Source of the DNA: Tribonema minus
Taxonomy: Eukaryota; Sar; Xanthophyceae; Tribonematales; Tribonemataceae
Length of the DNA stretch: 64,000 nucleotides
Reading direction: 5' to 3'
Assembly: GCA_017506865.1 (NCBI GenBank)
Contig: JAFCMP010000112.1
Coordinates: 1,860,001 to 1,924,000 of the forward strand
Within the stretch, counting starts at the first letter, position 1. Every line of letters starts with the position of its first letter. Positions 37,101 to 48,924 of this stretch are shown one piece after another. A program made the position numbers and the translations under genes. The notes under the pieces are model-generated. The model did no database searches and had not been told where the DNA came from. It was given only the letters and a program-made list of their open reading frames with translations.

Positions 37101-39156
37101 ATGGGCTTGCGCAAAAAGGACGCACGAAACCAAGACGCCTGACAACGAGGACGCGTTGACTTGCAGTAGCCGCGTAATTCGTGTGAGTTGCGAAACGCTG
37201 TAGTATACGTGTGTGTTGTGGCGTGACTCGTACGCATTGCGGACCGCCCATCGCTCACGCAGGCACCCGTGAGCCGGCGCAGATGTTGATCAGTTGTAGA
37301 TCAGCGGACGGCAGCGGCGCGGCAGGGGGAAGTGAGGCGGGTCTCCTCATTGCCCCCCCCCCCCCCACCCCCCCTATCATCAATATGGTGGACGGGGGTG
37401 CACTGCGCGCTGCCGCTCTGCCGCGCAGCAGTGCGCCGCGTCCGCCGCTCAGCGCTCGCGCTCTCGTCGTAGCGTACGCGCCATCACGTCATCGCACGCC
37501 ACCAGCTGGAGTGTCAGATGCAATGTGTGGGCTTGAAGTGCAATGTTTGAAGTATCATGCGGAGATCTTAAAGTATGCAGCTCTCGCCATGCAACCCCTG
37601 AGCCCCCCCCCCCCCTCTCTCCCAACCGCTCCCCTCATCCCCGCAGGCGCTGAGCTTCTGCATGCTACTGCTGGCGGCCTTCCTGCTGCTGCGCCAGAGG
37701 CTCAACAAACGCGACGGACGTTTGTCTGCGTCGTCGCAGCAGCGGGCGCCGCGCGGGTGTTGGGCGCGCCTCAGCAAGGCCGTCGGGGGGGCGCCAGCAC
37801 AGGTGAAGTTGAAGTATCGCTGACTGTGCGAATGCGCCTCGCATGCTTGCTCGATGGCCGTAGCCGCGAGGACGAAACGAATAGGACTGTCGCTTGCGCG
37901 GGCGTTCGCAGCGATCATCGGCGGCGCTCACCAGAGGCAGAGACATGCACTGACTGACGATTGCCAGATGCACTGCGTGCGTCTCCTGCGCTCTTGTACT
38001 TCGCGGAGTTCGTCCATTTGGCCTTGCCGCGCTGTGTACGCCTGACAGCCCGACGACCTCGTGGCTGCGCGGCTGACTTCAACTGCGACTTCAACTGCGC
38101 CTGCACGCCCGGCCCTGGCCCCACCATTGAGCCGTTGTCGCCGTCAGCACCACAACATCACACTGCACCACGCCCTTCTACATTCTGACGCAGCCATCGC
38201 CCCCGCCCCCCCTCTCCCCCCCCCTCCCCTCCCATCCCGTACACGCCCCTGAATCCCCTCAGCACCACCCAGCAGGGGACGTGGGGGGCACGCGGCCGCT
38301 GAGCTCGCTGTGGCGCGCGAGCCTGGGCCTCGCCGCGTGGCTGCTGCTCGTGGGCCTAGTGGGCTTCATGGAGGTGGCCACGCACGCGGTCGTCGGCCCC
38401 GTCGAGGACTACCTAGACGAGAGGTGAGCAGCGGCAGCGCTGCGCCGCCGCTGAGCGTCGCCGGTGGATGTACGCACTCACTTCAACTTAGTTGAGGTAC
38501 AATCGTAGTTCGGGAAGTGCGTTCTTCAGAGGTGTGAAATTCGCAGGCAGCACACATGCATGTTTTCACGTCCACTTACTTGAGGTATAGTTGTAGTTCG
38601 CAAGTGCACTCTTTCGGAAGTGTGAAGTTCGCAAGCAGCACACACACATGTACACTTAGCATATGCAGCAGCGGTTCGCATCACGCTTCGTAGTGCGTTG
38701 GGGCTTGCTGCAGGTGAGGCCAACTTGAGCCTGCCGAAGCCTCTCATCCTAAGGCAGATGCAACCAGCGCTCGTCTTCTTGCCCTGCTGCCACCCCTCTT
38801 CTGGCTTGCACCACCCCCTATGAGGCCCCACCCCTGCAGAACACATGTTAAAGTCATCGCCCCCCCGCCCCCCGCCCCCCCCCCGCCCCCTCCTTTCCGG
38901 CAGGCTCGGCCTCGTGTGCGACGCCGGAGGCGCCGTCCAAATGGGGAGCGCCTACGCCATGACGGTAGCCGTGTGCGTGCTGCACCTGTGCGTCGCGGCT
39001 TTGGCGCTGTGGCAGCTGCGCAACGGCGGCAGCGGCGGGGGCAGCAGCGCTCACCCACAGGGCCTACCCCCCTCCCCGCCCCCCGAGCACCCCGCCACGC
39101 ACGCCGCGTCGCCGCACCCGCCGCTGCACCAGCTGTCGCCGCCGCCGCCGGCATAA
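34140..39156 (+). CDS. unrecognised four-TM membrane protein
   Basis: Exons 34140-34244, 35101-35121, 35175-35285, 35799-35949, 36755-36951, 37647-37802, 38263-38423 and 38904-39156 join in phase into 384 residues ending at TAA 39156. Hydrophobic segments by eye: WFLFVLAAFLAAILVLDIAC; GHIIGM spliced to ALSFCMLLLAAFLLL; LGLAAWLLLVGLVGFMEV; AYAMTVAVCVLHLCVAALAL. A basic loop (LLRQRLNKRDG) follows TM2, and the tail is Pro/His-rich. An acidic EDYLDER loop lies between TM3 and TM4. I recognise no family. The start ATG 34140 sits inside an open frame extending back to an acceptor at 33992, so an upstream exon is possible. The 21-nt exon (FDRVEAT) fits both phases but is short and therefore uncertain. 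The TM exons are the most secure part. Confidence 0.6.
34411..34478 (+). repeat. 35-bp perfect tandem repeat, 2 copies
   Basis: ggcattatattttactacat and the following tagaatgcggccc occur back to back. The AT-rich composition contrasts with the GC-rich surroundings. Confidence 0.85.
34537..35078 (+). repeat. 271-bp nearly identical tandem duplication
   Basis: 34537-34807 and 34808-35078 differ at only two positions that I can see (cacgg/cactg and gcgttc/gcgtgc). The unit itself is a diverged internal dimer (gtcgtctcaaacaaccacaa against gttgtctcaaacaatagtga). It ends in an acceptor-like gttgcag plus gcgcccggacgcg. The sequence lies in the predicted intron between exons 34244 and 35101 of the four-TM gene. 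Confidence 0.9.
38486..38650 (+). repeat. tandem duplication of about 88 bp in four-TM gene intron
   Basis: cttagttgaggtacaatcgt ... gcaggcagcacacatgcatg at 38486-38562 is repeated with mismatches at 38573-38650 (cttacttgaggtatagttgt ... gcaagcagcacacacacatg). Confidence 0.8.
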
Positions 39157-40639
39157 AAATCATCATTGGCGGCGGTCGGGTGGCAGCAGCAGCAGCGCGC
39201 AGACGGCGGCCTCGCGCGCAGCGCTGTCGCACGCGCGCGTTTCTTCTTGTACAAAGCGAATGCTGGTATGCGCGCTCGCGGCTCCCACGGGGGCCCGGCG
39301 ACGGCTCGCGTAGAGGGGGTAGCCAGGGAGATGAGGCGCGCGGGGGGGGGGGGGGGGGGGCGCGAAATTGTTACAGTACTGGCTGCGCGCCGATGCTGTG
39401 CGGGCGCTGCGTTGTCAAATTGCAATTAAGGTGTTGCGACGTGCGGCGGCGCCGGCTGCTGCCGTGCCCTGACGCAGTCGCCGCTGCCGCTGCTGCTGCT
39501 GCTGTATATGCGTGTGCGGCGATAATGCTTCTGCAACACACTCGCCGGCGCAGCGCGCGCGACGCTGGTGTGGCACCTGGGCGGCGGCGGCAGTGGAGTG
39601 CGCCGCCGCTGCTGCTGCCGCTGCCGCCGCACTGCCGCTGCTGCTGCTGCCGCCGCCGCTGCCGCTGCTGCCTCCAAGCGACGCGCGCTCACGCAGGCGG
39701 CAGCGTGCCACTGTCGCGGCGCGAAGGCACGTCGCCAGCCGCGTCCGTAAGAGGCTCCGCTCATGGGTGGCGTTTGTGACATACTTTGGGCAACCGCGTT
39801 TGGACACATAAATTGGACAGGCGAGCCGCGCGTACGGCGCTTTGCCGCAGGCGTGTCGGATCATTTGACGCAGTGCACAGGCAGGGACTCCCTCTTTTGG
39901 CACAAAAATACAATGGTATTTTCTCCGCACGCGCACCCACACCCTCTCTACCGCGCTTGCTGCGTGCTCATTCCTCGCCGCGACGCTGTCGCGCGTCCAT
40001 GCGGCGCCAATCGCGCGTCTCAATTGCGTGTTGCTAAAGCGCGCGCGTGCTAGCGAGCTCGACGCGCGTACCTGTCTGAATTTTGCTGCAGCGCGCGCCC
40101 TCTTATCACACGCGATGCATCACTCGAGCCCACTGGCGCATCGTTCCAATGCCACTCTCTGGACACTGCAGTTCTTACGCTCTTCTGTTGGTGACGCTCA
40201 ATGCCGATGGGCTGACTAGCTAGTCACTGCTTTAGGTAAACATGGCTTGATTGCCTGGAGAGAAGGAAACATGCATGACCAGCCCCACCCTACTGCACTG
40301 CATTTGCTGTGTATGTTGATGTGGAGTAACCAAAAATATTGTTGTCCTGCCCTGCAGGCCTGGCACATAAGCAGCACCAACAGCTACTCTGCTCTCTTTG
40401 GTTGCACCGCCTTGTGCAGTTTCATCACATGAGCGCTTGCACTGCTCCCTGCATGGTATGGCTGACATCATCATTTCCGTGACCAACCACAAGGAGACAA
40501 AGTCTCAGAACGGCACGCTGCTGAATGCATGTGTACGTGACGGTGCAAAATACATACAATGGGGGGGGGGCGTGGGCGACACTTACCTCAGTTGCATCTG
40601 ATTTGAGCGCTCTGCGCATGCGGAAGGCGACTCAGCAGG
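39157..40639. other. 3' flank of four-TM gene; no gene seen
   Basis: The stretch holds a run of G at about 39342-39360, CTG/CCG repeats around 39480-39680, and otherwise sequence of falling GC content. I found no spliced or domain-bearing frame. Confidence 0.4.
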
Positions 40640-43600
40640 CAAATGCCAGACGCTAAACCGCCTCAACGCTCGTGTACACTCATGAGGATGCAGCAGTTTG
40701 CGCAGCGCCAGCAACGGCAGCAAAGTTGTGACGATAGAGGGTGCAGACCAGAACTCACAGTTGGCGCATCGCACAGGCGACGCAGCGATCCGCTCCCTTG
40801 CGCAACATGTAATCACAAAACAGGGGGTCATTGAGTGGTAGCGTGGTTTTGTCTGAGCACTGTCACTGCGGCCCAGATGTCACCGCAAGACCGCCGAAAA
40901 TGCCAGCAAACAAGCCGCTGTGTGCTGTTGTGCCTTCCTGGTCAGCAAAGTGCAGCCTGCCAGACTGAGTATACTGCGAAGAACGCCAAGCATGCTGTAC
41001 CGTGTGGCCCGTTGCTAGTAATCGGAATGGAGCACCCTGTACAACCAGTTGTATCTCTCATTGCCATCACTGTCAGAGTAGTATCTATAGTCGCTGTCAC
41101 TGTCGCCGTAGTTGTGCCGCTGTCGTAGGAGGGAGTGTCATCGCCATCTGAGTACGTAGCACTGCGCTCATCAGGGAACGGCCAGCAGACGGCGTCCGAC
41201 TTGCAGCCGCTGCGCCAGCAGCTGTCGCACCAGCACGCCCTGTCGCCACAGTCATCAACGGCCGCAGTGCAGCCGTACTCGATACACGCTGCGTCACGCA
41301 GAACCCACTCGCGATCCATCGCACACGATGTCGTGTAAGCCTTGATTAGGTCAGCAGCAATGTCTGGCAGTTGGTAGGCGTTGGCGAGGGAGGTGATGGG
41401 GCTGACGAGATAGACGCAGCGCGCGGCGCTGACCGGCGGTCGGATGTATGTACTAGCCATCCTGATGGACAACTCCCACCCGATGATAGTTGTCATGTGG
41501 CATCGACCGTTGCGCGTAGGGGACTCCCTGCCGCATTTGACGCACGTTGTGCACAAGATGGCTGGCGCAGGTCGGGGCGGGTTGTACAGGCAGCCATCAT
41601 GGCACGAGTCACACCCGCACTGGCCCCTTCGTCCCTCCAACCATCGGCAGTGCAGCTGCAGGTTATGCACATGTGGGCGCTGAGCGCCATTGTCGCCTGC
41701 CTTGGCTGCTGCTGCTGCTGCTGCGCGAGCAGCTGTCGCTGGCACCGCCGCTGACGTTGCCGCACGTTCTGCAATTCAGGAAATACAGCAAAAGGTGTGT
41801 CAGCTGCGGCAGGCAACACTTGCCACACACACCCAGAGCTGTATGACCACAGTATTCAACTGGCGATTAGTAAAGTCCAGGACTTCCGCTTCAGGTGAAC
41901 TCTTGGGTTTGCGATATATCAACTTGTGAAAGCCTGGGCTTGAGGTGCCAGGTGTCATCTTCTGTACAGGACTGCAAGTCAGAAATGCCTGCCTGTTGAG
42001 GAACGCTCCTGCTTTGCCATTTCGCACGAGTCAATACAGCTTGTGCCGACAGGTTCAAACGGTACACGCCGGAACCCAGTTTTTTTCTGAAGCCTGATGT
42101 TGCCTACTATACATGCCTCGTAGAAGTCACTTGGTCGTCTGCGTTGGCGACCAGACACTAGTAGTGGGCATAACTAGGCTTGACAATCGGACGTTGCTGC
42201 AGCAGCAACACCAGCATCGGCCGCGGTCCGCGTCGGATCATCATGTCGTGTCAATGTCTCACCTTATCGCAGCAGATGCCAGGAACTAATGTGTCAAAAC
42301 ATCAACCCCTGTCAGTCGTATGCCTCGCACTGTCGCGGCTGCAGGTCCTACGTTCGAAGCTGACGTGACTCCGCTCCTGTGCGTGTGCGCAGCCGAGTCA
42401 ACTTTTTGCTCTTTTCACCAGGGTCACGTGACCAAAGGAGCGTCACGTCGCGTCCCTCTTTTGAAATACCCATGTATGTAGCGAATCAACAATGGCATGG
42501 AGGAGGAAGGGGGTCGCCTGGCACGGTAAATAGCAATGTCCATGATTGCTCTTGAATTCTGACACAGTTGTGGCCTTCTCTGCGGTGCAGACGTTGGACC
42601 GCCTTACACGCTCGTGTCCATGTGCAGCCCCAGCAACTATGGCAGCAGAGTTGCGGCGATAGAGGGTGAAAATCAGAACTCACAAACGGCTCATCGCACA
42701 AGCGACGCAGCGATCCGCTCTTGTGCAACATGTATCCACATGTGGTGAGTCGTTGAGTGGAAGCAGGGTGGCCAACGATGCCAACAAGCATGCCTGCTGT
42801 GCTGTTGTGGCTTCCTGGTCAACAATTTGCAGTATCCCGCGCAGAACGCCAAGCCTGCTGTACCGTGTGGCCCATTGCATAGGGGGCGCGGGATCAGCAT
42901 CGACTAGTAATCGGAGTGGAGCATCCCCCAGTAGAACCAGTTGTACCTCTCATCGTCATCGCTGTCGTTGTAGTACCTGCAGTAGCTGTCACTGTTGCCG
43001 TAGTCGCTGTCACCGTTGCCGTAGGAAGTGTGGTCGCCACCGGAGTAGAAGAAGTCTGTGGCACCGCGCTTCTCCGGGAACGGCCAGCAGACGGCGTTCA
43101 GCTTGCAGCCGCTGCGCCAGCAGCTGTCGCACCAGCACACCCTGTCTCCACAGTCATCGACAGCCGCAGTGCAGCCGCACTCGATACATTCTGCCTCAAG
43201 CAAAACCCACTCGCGATCCTTGGCACACCACGTCGCATAATCTCTGATCAGGTCAGCAGCAATGTCTGGCAGTTTGTAGGCGCTGGCGAGAGAGGCGATG
43301 GGGCTGACGAGATAGACGCAGCGCGCGGCGCTGACCGGCGGGCGGGTGCACGTGCTAGTCGCACTCGACGGCATCAAGTTCAAGCCGCTGGGCGTTGTCA
43401 TTCGGCATCGCCCATCGCGCGCAGGGGACTCCATGCCGCATTGACGCATGTCGTGCAGAAAACAGGCGGCACAGGGGGGGGCGGTTTGTACAGGCAGCCA
43501 AAGCGGCACGGGTCACACCCGCACAAGCCGGCTTCGTCCCTCCAGCCATCGGGGGTGCAGCTGCAGTCCACGCACATGTGGGCGCCGAGCAGCATCTTTG

Positions 43601-43700
43601 CCCGCCGCGGCACGCAGCTGGCGCTGCTGTCACCGCCGGTGCTGGCGCTGGTTCTGCAATTCGGCGACGAAATTTGAGGCGATTTATGTGTTAATTGTAA
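40640..43700 (-). repeat. segmental tandem duplication of about 1.2 kb carrying the Cys-rich gene
   Basis: Copy A spans about 40640-41850 and copy B about 42590-43690. Similarity continues past the stop codons into the 3' flank (gcgacgcagcgatccgctc, aacgccaagc, ctgctgtaccgtgtggccc occur in both). Divergence of tens of percent in places shows an older event than the 271-bp repeat. Confidence 0.75.
40942..41830 (-). pseudogene. Cys-rich gene copy A (tandem paralogue, frameshifted)
   Basis: Antisense frames match copy B at 42904-43844 through MCITCSCTADGWRDEG, CDSCHDGCLYNPP, CTTCVKCGRESP, RPPVSAARCVYLVSPI, LPDIAADLIKAY and CGDRACWCDSCWRSGC. Relative to B, copy A has lost one base after GWRDE, and has a second 1-nt change in the acidic Tyr/Asp/Ser-rich tail, so one intact frame is not available. 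Spaced CxC and CxxC pairs suggest a zinc-binding protein. I do not recognise the family. Upstream, both copies have an attgcag acceptor-like site before the Cys-rich part, so a spliced parent gene is likely. Decay, sequencing errors or unusual splicing are alternative readings. Confidence 0.55.
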
Positions 43701-43844
43701 GTAGGTGACCTTGCTGCTCCAGTCCCCAAGTTCCATGAATCTCATTATCATCAGGCTTCTTTTGAGCTGCGCTGCTTGAAGCTCTACAGGCAGCGTGTCG
43801 AACTCAACTTGAAGATCCAAATTCCATGACTTCCGCTCCGCCAA
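42904..43844 (-). pseudogene. Cys-rich gene copy B (tandem paralogue, one frameshift)
   Basis: Two overlapping antisense frames (43844-43398 and 43509-42904) together give the Cys-rich protein: MCVDCSCTPDGWRDEAGLCG, CDPCRFGCLYK, FCTTC, then after a 1-nt deletion (AAA to AA against copy A, at about 43445) CGMESPARDGRCRMTT, RPPVSAARCVYLVSPI, CGDRVCWCDSCWRSGC and an acidic Tyr-rich tail ending HSDY-stop. Eight or more Cys are conserved with copy A. It is the better preserved copy. The frameshift position differs from both of those in A, so each copy was damaged separately after duplication, or base-call errors are present. Confidence 0.55.
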
Positions 43845-45825
43845 GCCAGGGTTTGCTGTAGACCGAAGTCCATCTCTAAATGTTGCGTTGTGAGGTGTGC
43901 AGGCATGATCTATCGCAATCGACTTGGATGGAGTGTGAAATGTTGTCTAGCGCAACTGGATTTTTTTATTGTTCGGCTTTGTGGCTTTCTTTGCTGCTCC
44001 TGGCATCGAATGAATACCGCTTGCCGTCCGAGAGGAGGACAACAACAAGAATCTGGCATAATGGACGATCCAGTTGACAGCTGCGCAGCGTGACTGCCAG
44101 GTTATACGCTCAGAAGGCAGCGAGACGAAGTAAGGCTCTAGACGTCTCGGTTCATGACGAACGGCACACAAAGCTAGGCCGGACCCTGGAGCACGGACGT
44201 CGGAGGATGCCGATCTGTGGCGGTTGAGATCTCACCTGTCAGGCTGTCAGCAGGATGCAGAACTGTGGTTTTGACTCTGGAACTTCACCATCGAGTTCAA
44301 AAATATTTCTGTGCACGCACCACCCACGTGGCAGACGGGGGGATCCATGTGATCCTGATTTCCATCGAGTGGTTTTGGTTCGCCTTCTCCGCGTTGCTGC
44401 TGTGCCCGCACTATTCGGCAATCTGCAGGATCGCCATCACTTGCATGAAATGCATCACATTGTGCATGCTGGTTGCACCAGCATGCTGTGTGGTGCCTTC
44501 GTCACTTGTTGTGCTTCAAGTCATGCAATTTGCTAGCATGGCGAAACACAATCAAGCCACTCTTCCATGCTCATGTGAGCTATGCCAGCACAACTTGAAA
44601 GTGCTTGGGGATGGGGATTCTCACTGATTCAGCTTCCGTTGTTGACATGGCTTTTCTCGCATTACCGGACACATGACAGAAAGTAGCCGGTGACGCCCAC
44701 TGGCAGCAGTGCAACACTTCCTTCAGCATAAATTTTGCATTCATTGCAGTGTTTTAACAACGGCTTTTCACAATCAAAGACGCACAAAAGAGAAAGCAGC
44801 GGGTGGCACCCACTGGCAGTAGTGCAACACCTCCCATAGCATAAACCTGCATTTCCTTGCGGATCTGTGATGTAATGCTACTTTGCAACCCACGAGTGCT
44901 GCACACACAAAAACTGAAAGGATGGCTCGCGGCGCCGCATGAGGCGCAGCTGCGGCGCTGTACGAACATTATGCACATAGAAGAATTGCATAGCCAGCGC
45001 ATGGACACGACACATATGACATCAGACAGTGCACCCAAACCCGTACCGAACCTCGCCGCGCCGTTGCTTGCACGGCTGATGGGCGTGTCCGCGAGAGCCT
45101 GCACACCTCGGCATCAACACACCAGAGACCACTGCATTCCTGCCGCACAGGACGGCCTGCCGCTGATGCGCGTGCGGCGCTGGCGGAGTGCTGGCATCAG
45201 CAGCTGCTGCGGAGCGCGCATGCCGCTGCAGACCCTGCATGGGCGCCACAAGCACTGCAGGCCCGCTCCGCGATGCGCTTGCGCAGCCGCGCGCGGCTCC
45301 GCCGAGATGCGTCACACTCAACGTGCTGGCAGCGCTCAGATTGCCCGCAGCAGCGCTTGCGCGCGCCGCTGCCAGTAACAGACCATAACGCAGCTCATGC
45401 CATGGGTCATCGAAGCTTGCGGTCTCGTGATCTGCCGCATGACATGGATCTGCAACCAGCCCTCGGCCTGCCGCATGTGCGACGGGCGTCGCATAGCTGC
45501 TGGGCGCAGGCGAGCCGGCTCAGCATGGTGACAGCGGCGTACGCCGCTCTTGAGCAGCGATGAAACCCAACGGACATTCGCGCATGACGGCAAGTCGCTC
45601 ACGCCCCAGAATGCTATGCCGACACTGTAGCGGCGCGGCACCAGATCCTTTGGCAGCGTTGCTAAGCCCGCTCTTGTACGCTAGCGCTGCAGCCGTTCAC
45701 GCGGGCTGCATGCGTACGTACATGCACCGGGCGCCACGCCGCTGCGCTCAATGGCGAAGGCGACAGCGCAGCGGGCGCACACCTGCTGCCGCACGAAACA
45801 GCAGCGGCGATGGCAACTGCGTTGC
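43845..45825. other. lower-GC intergenic region with a short tandem repeat; no supported gene
   Basis: About 44677-44744 and 44790-44855 are tandem copies (agaaagtagccggtgacgcc ... against agaaagcagcgggtggcacc ...). Open frames at 44217-44627 and 45001-45563 (+) show no domain or splice support. The last part may be 3'UTR of the zinc transporter. Confidence 0.4.
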
Positions 45826-48800
45826 CTACGCGTACTCCTCAGCGGCGTGGGTGTGGTGCCGCGCATGGCCCATCACGCCGCCGCCGCCGCCGCCGCCACA
45901 GCAGCTGCCGCCTCTGCTGCCGCCGTGCAGGTGGCGCGCAGCCGCAGCGGCGGCGGCGCTGGTGACCGGCGTCACCTCCACTGCGCACGTGCCGACGCCA
46001 AAGCGCAGCAGCACGTCACGCGCGGCGGCGGCAGTGCTGCTGTGCCGCCGCCGCGCCGTCGCGTCCACCTCGAGGCGCACCATGGCGACGTGCGGCTCGC
46101 GGCTGCGGCGCGGAGGTCGAGCGCACGATGCAGCAGCGGGTGAGCTCTCATGTGTGTGTTGGGGGGGGGGGAGGCACTGATGAAAGAGGGTGCGGAGGGG
46201 GCGTCAGGCGGCGCATGACAGGGTGCAACTAGTCCGTCCGTGGGTACAGCTTGAGAAGGCATGCAGCGTCATGCCTAGGGGCGTTGGCACAGACGCAATC
46301 TGTTCAGCTGTACCAGAGGGTAGGCGCGCACATGCGCAGCGGCCGGCGAGACCGCGCCGGTCTTCGCGTCGGCAGCAGTGCTGCTGCGCGCGCCACGGCA
46401 CGCGCGCGCACGCCACGCCAGACGCCGCACTCAACGCAGCGTGCACTCCACCGCACGCTGCACGACTCTCGCTGAAGGCTCATGCCAGCGCCGCCGCCTC
46501 ACCTGTTGAGCTGCGTGACAGCGAGCAGCGGCACGCCGGTGACGCCCTTGAGGCCGCGGAGCGCTGCCTCCACGCGCGCCGCGTCCAGGCCGCGCGGTGT
46601 GCCCTCGAGAAGTATGTGCGCGCTGCGCGCGATGATGGGCCACACTGTCGCCACCGTGCCCGCCGCGAGCGTCATGCTCACGAGCGGGTCCAGGTAGTCC
46701 GTCCAGTCCTACGAGAGCAGCAGCGAGCGTCATGTGAGCCGGCGCTGCATGCATCGGAGGGGGGTGTGGTCCTGCAGGATGGGCCCGCGCCACAGACCGC
46801 TTCTGGCAGCTGCTGCAAAAGTGCGGCTGACAGATCTGTGCTCTGCTGCGCAGACAGGCAGATCCGCTGTTGCATGCACACTGCAGCTGCTGCGAACCAG
46901 CTGCTCAGCAGGCCGGCTGTGCGGGCGCCTGAGCGCTGCTAAAGCCGTGCGCAGCACTCGCGACCACAATCACGAGCGGCGACGCTACGACGCGAGCGTC
47001 AACGCTTTCCGGGCAATGACCGCGCGACTCACCAGCTGTCCGGGCGTGCCGGCGAGGCGCATGACGAGCGCCGCGGCGCAGATGACGGCGGACGAGAGCG
47101 CGTCCACGGCGCTGTGCACGAGCACCTGGGCGCGCGGGTGGCGGCAGCGGCGGCGGAGGGGCGCAGGGAGCGGGTGAGATGCTGCTGACTGCGGCGGCGC
47201 CCAGCGGCGGCGGCGCGCACGATGCAGCACCAAAGCGCCTCGCACTGAGGCAATCAGTACCCCTGTGCAATGCGCAGCGCGCACTGGGTATCATGCGCAG
47301 GGAGGTCGGGCGCGCGTCCCTAGCGCACACTCAGCAAACTCAGCTGCCATGTCCGCAATGCCGTGCCACTCACCGCCCAGATGTTGAAGCTGCCGCCGCC
47401 ATCCGCACCGCTGCCGTGCGCGTGCGTGCACGCGCCGCCGTGCCCGTGCCCGTGGTGGCTGTGGCTGTGCGCGTACCACGGCTGCTGGTCGGCGCGCGCC
47501 TGCTCCGCCAGCGCCGCCGCCGCCGCTGCTGCCGCTGTCGCCGCGTGCGCCGCCTTCGCGTGGCCGCGCTGGTGGTGCCGGTGGCGGCGGCGCGCATCTG
47601 CCGCCGTCAGCGCCGCCGCCGCCGCCGCCGCCTCGGCCTGCCCGTGGCAGTGCTCGGAGTTGGGTCCGTGCGCGCTGGCGTCGCCGCACACCGACGCGTT
47701 GTCGTCGCTCGTGCACGCGGACGTCGCAGAGTGCCACGACTCCGCCAGCACGGTGACGTCGCTGTCGCGGCGGCCCTTGGCGCGGTGGTGCGTGACTGCG
47801 TGCCTGGCGGCAGCGGCGGCGCCGCCGCAGCAGCTCTCCAGTAGCGCGCCATGCGCTGCCAGGCTCCGCAGTTCCGCCGCGCCGCCGCCGCCGCCGCCGC
47901 CGCCGCTGTGCGCTGCTGCGGTGTCCGCGCCAGCGCTGTGGCCGTGGTGATGGTGGCTGTGCCCGCAGCATCCATCGCTGTGAGGCTTTGCCATTGAGCC
48001 CAGTTCCAGGTCGCCGGCGCCGTCGCCGCCGCTGCTGTGGGCATCGCATTCGCCGCTGCCGCCGCCGTGCGGCCGCGATGCGGCGCCGCCCGAGTCCCAG
48101 AAGAGGCCCACGCCTACGGAGTTGACCAGGACGCCGCTGCCGGCGATGCCGATGAACAGCCACGAGGCGTCCACCTCCTCCGGGCGCAGCAGCCGCGGCA
48201 GCGCGCTGAAGAAGATGTACGCGCACAGGGTGACGAGCGACACGCCGTTGACGAGGCCGCCGAGCACGTCCGCGCGCTTGTAACCGTGCGGCAGCGCGCG
48301 CCGCGCGGCCGCGTCCAGAGGGCGCGCCTCGAGGCGGTGCATGTACAGCGCCAGCAGCAGGGCGGCCACGTCCGACAGGTTGTGTATGCCGTCCGAGAGG
48401 AGGGCGAGGGAGCCGAAGCGCGCGCTGACCCACAGCTGAGCCAGCACGTGCGCCGCGGTCAGGCCGCACAGGAGGCGCAGCTTGCGGTCTGACCTGGTGT
48501 GCGTCGCCGTGTCGTGGTGGTCAGAGCACTCGTGGTGCTGCTCATCAGCATCAGTACTGTCGCCGCTGCCTTCGCAGCAGCTGGTGATAGTTGCACAAGC
48601 GCCATGAGTATGTGCCCCTTTCAATGGCGCATCGTCGTCGTCATCCGACGATTGCGCTTGCTGCAGTGCGACGAAGCCCTCCTTGCCGACGCTTCCCAGC
48701 GCCCGCAGTATGTGCAACGCATCAGCCCTGCCGAAGGCACCGTGGTGGTGACCACCGTGACCAGGTGTCCAGCCTTCCGGCCCGTGGTCGCCTTCCCCAG

Positions 48801-48924
48801 CGCAAACGTCGGTCTGCATTGCAGTAGCTAGGAGAGTACACTTCGCCATCGCCATTTTCTCTCTGGCTGAGTTCGTGCCTGTCGTGCTGCTGCGCCGCCA
48901 GATGTGGCTGCAACGACGCGTCAC
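45826..48924 (-). CDS. CDF/MTP-family zinc transporter with long His-rich loop
   Basis: Exons 48924-47374, 47125-47033, 46708-46503 and 46102-45826 join in phase (about 708 aa; ATG at 48855 is an alternative start). Family: cation diffusion facilitators exchange Zn2+ (or Mn2+, Co2+, Fe2+) for protons across vacuolar, vesicle or plasma membranes as dimers. Visible features: TM1 LCGLTAAHVLAQLWVSA; TM2 SLALLSDGIHNLSDVAALLL with the HxxxD site; TM3 VNGVSLVTLCAYIFF; TM4 WLFIGIAGSGVLVNSVGVG; then a loop of more than 200 residues with clusters HSHHHHGHSAG, RRHRHHQRGH and HSHSHHGHGHGG; TM5 VLVHSAVDALSSAVICAAAL with the second HxxxD; TM6 YLDPLVSMTLAAGTVATVWP followed by HILLEGTPRGLD; and the cytosolic C-terminal domain (EPHVAMVRLEVDA...CAVEV). 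The N-terminus is also His/Asp-rich. HxxxD in both sites favours zinc. Function is firm, membrane location unknown. Confidence 0.9.

Noticed and set aside
45001..45563. Long + strand open frame with helix-like sequence
   Set aside because: No acceptor, donor or domain supports it; it lies in the probable 3' flank of the zinc transporter, where GC-rich frames stay open by chance.
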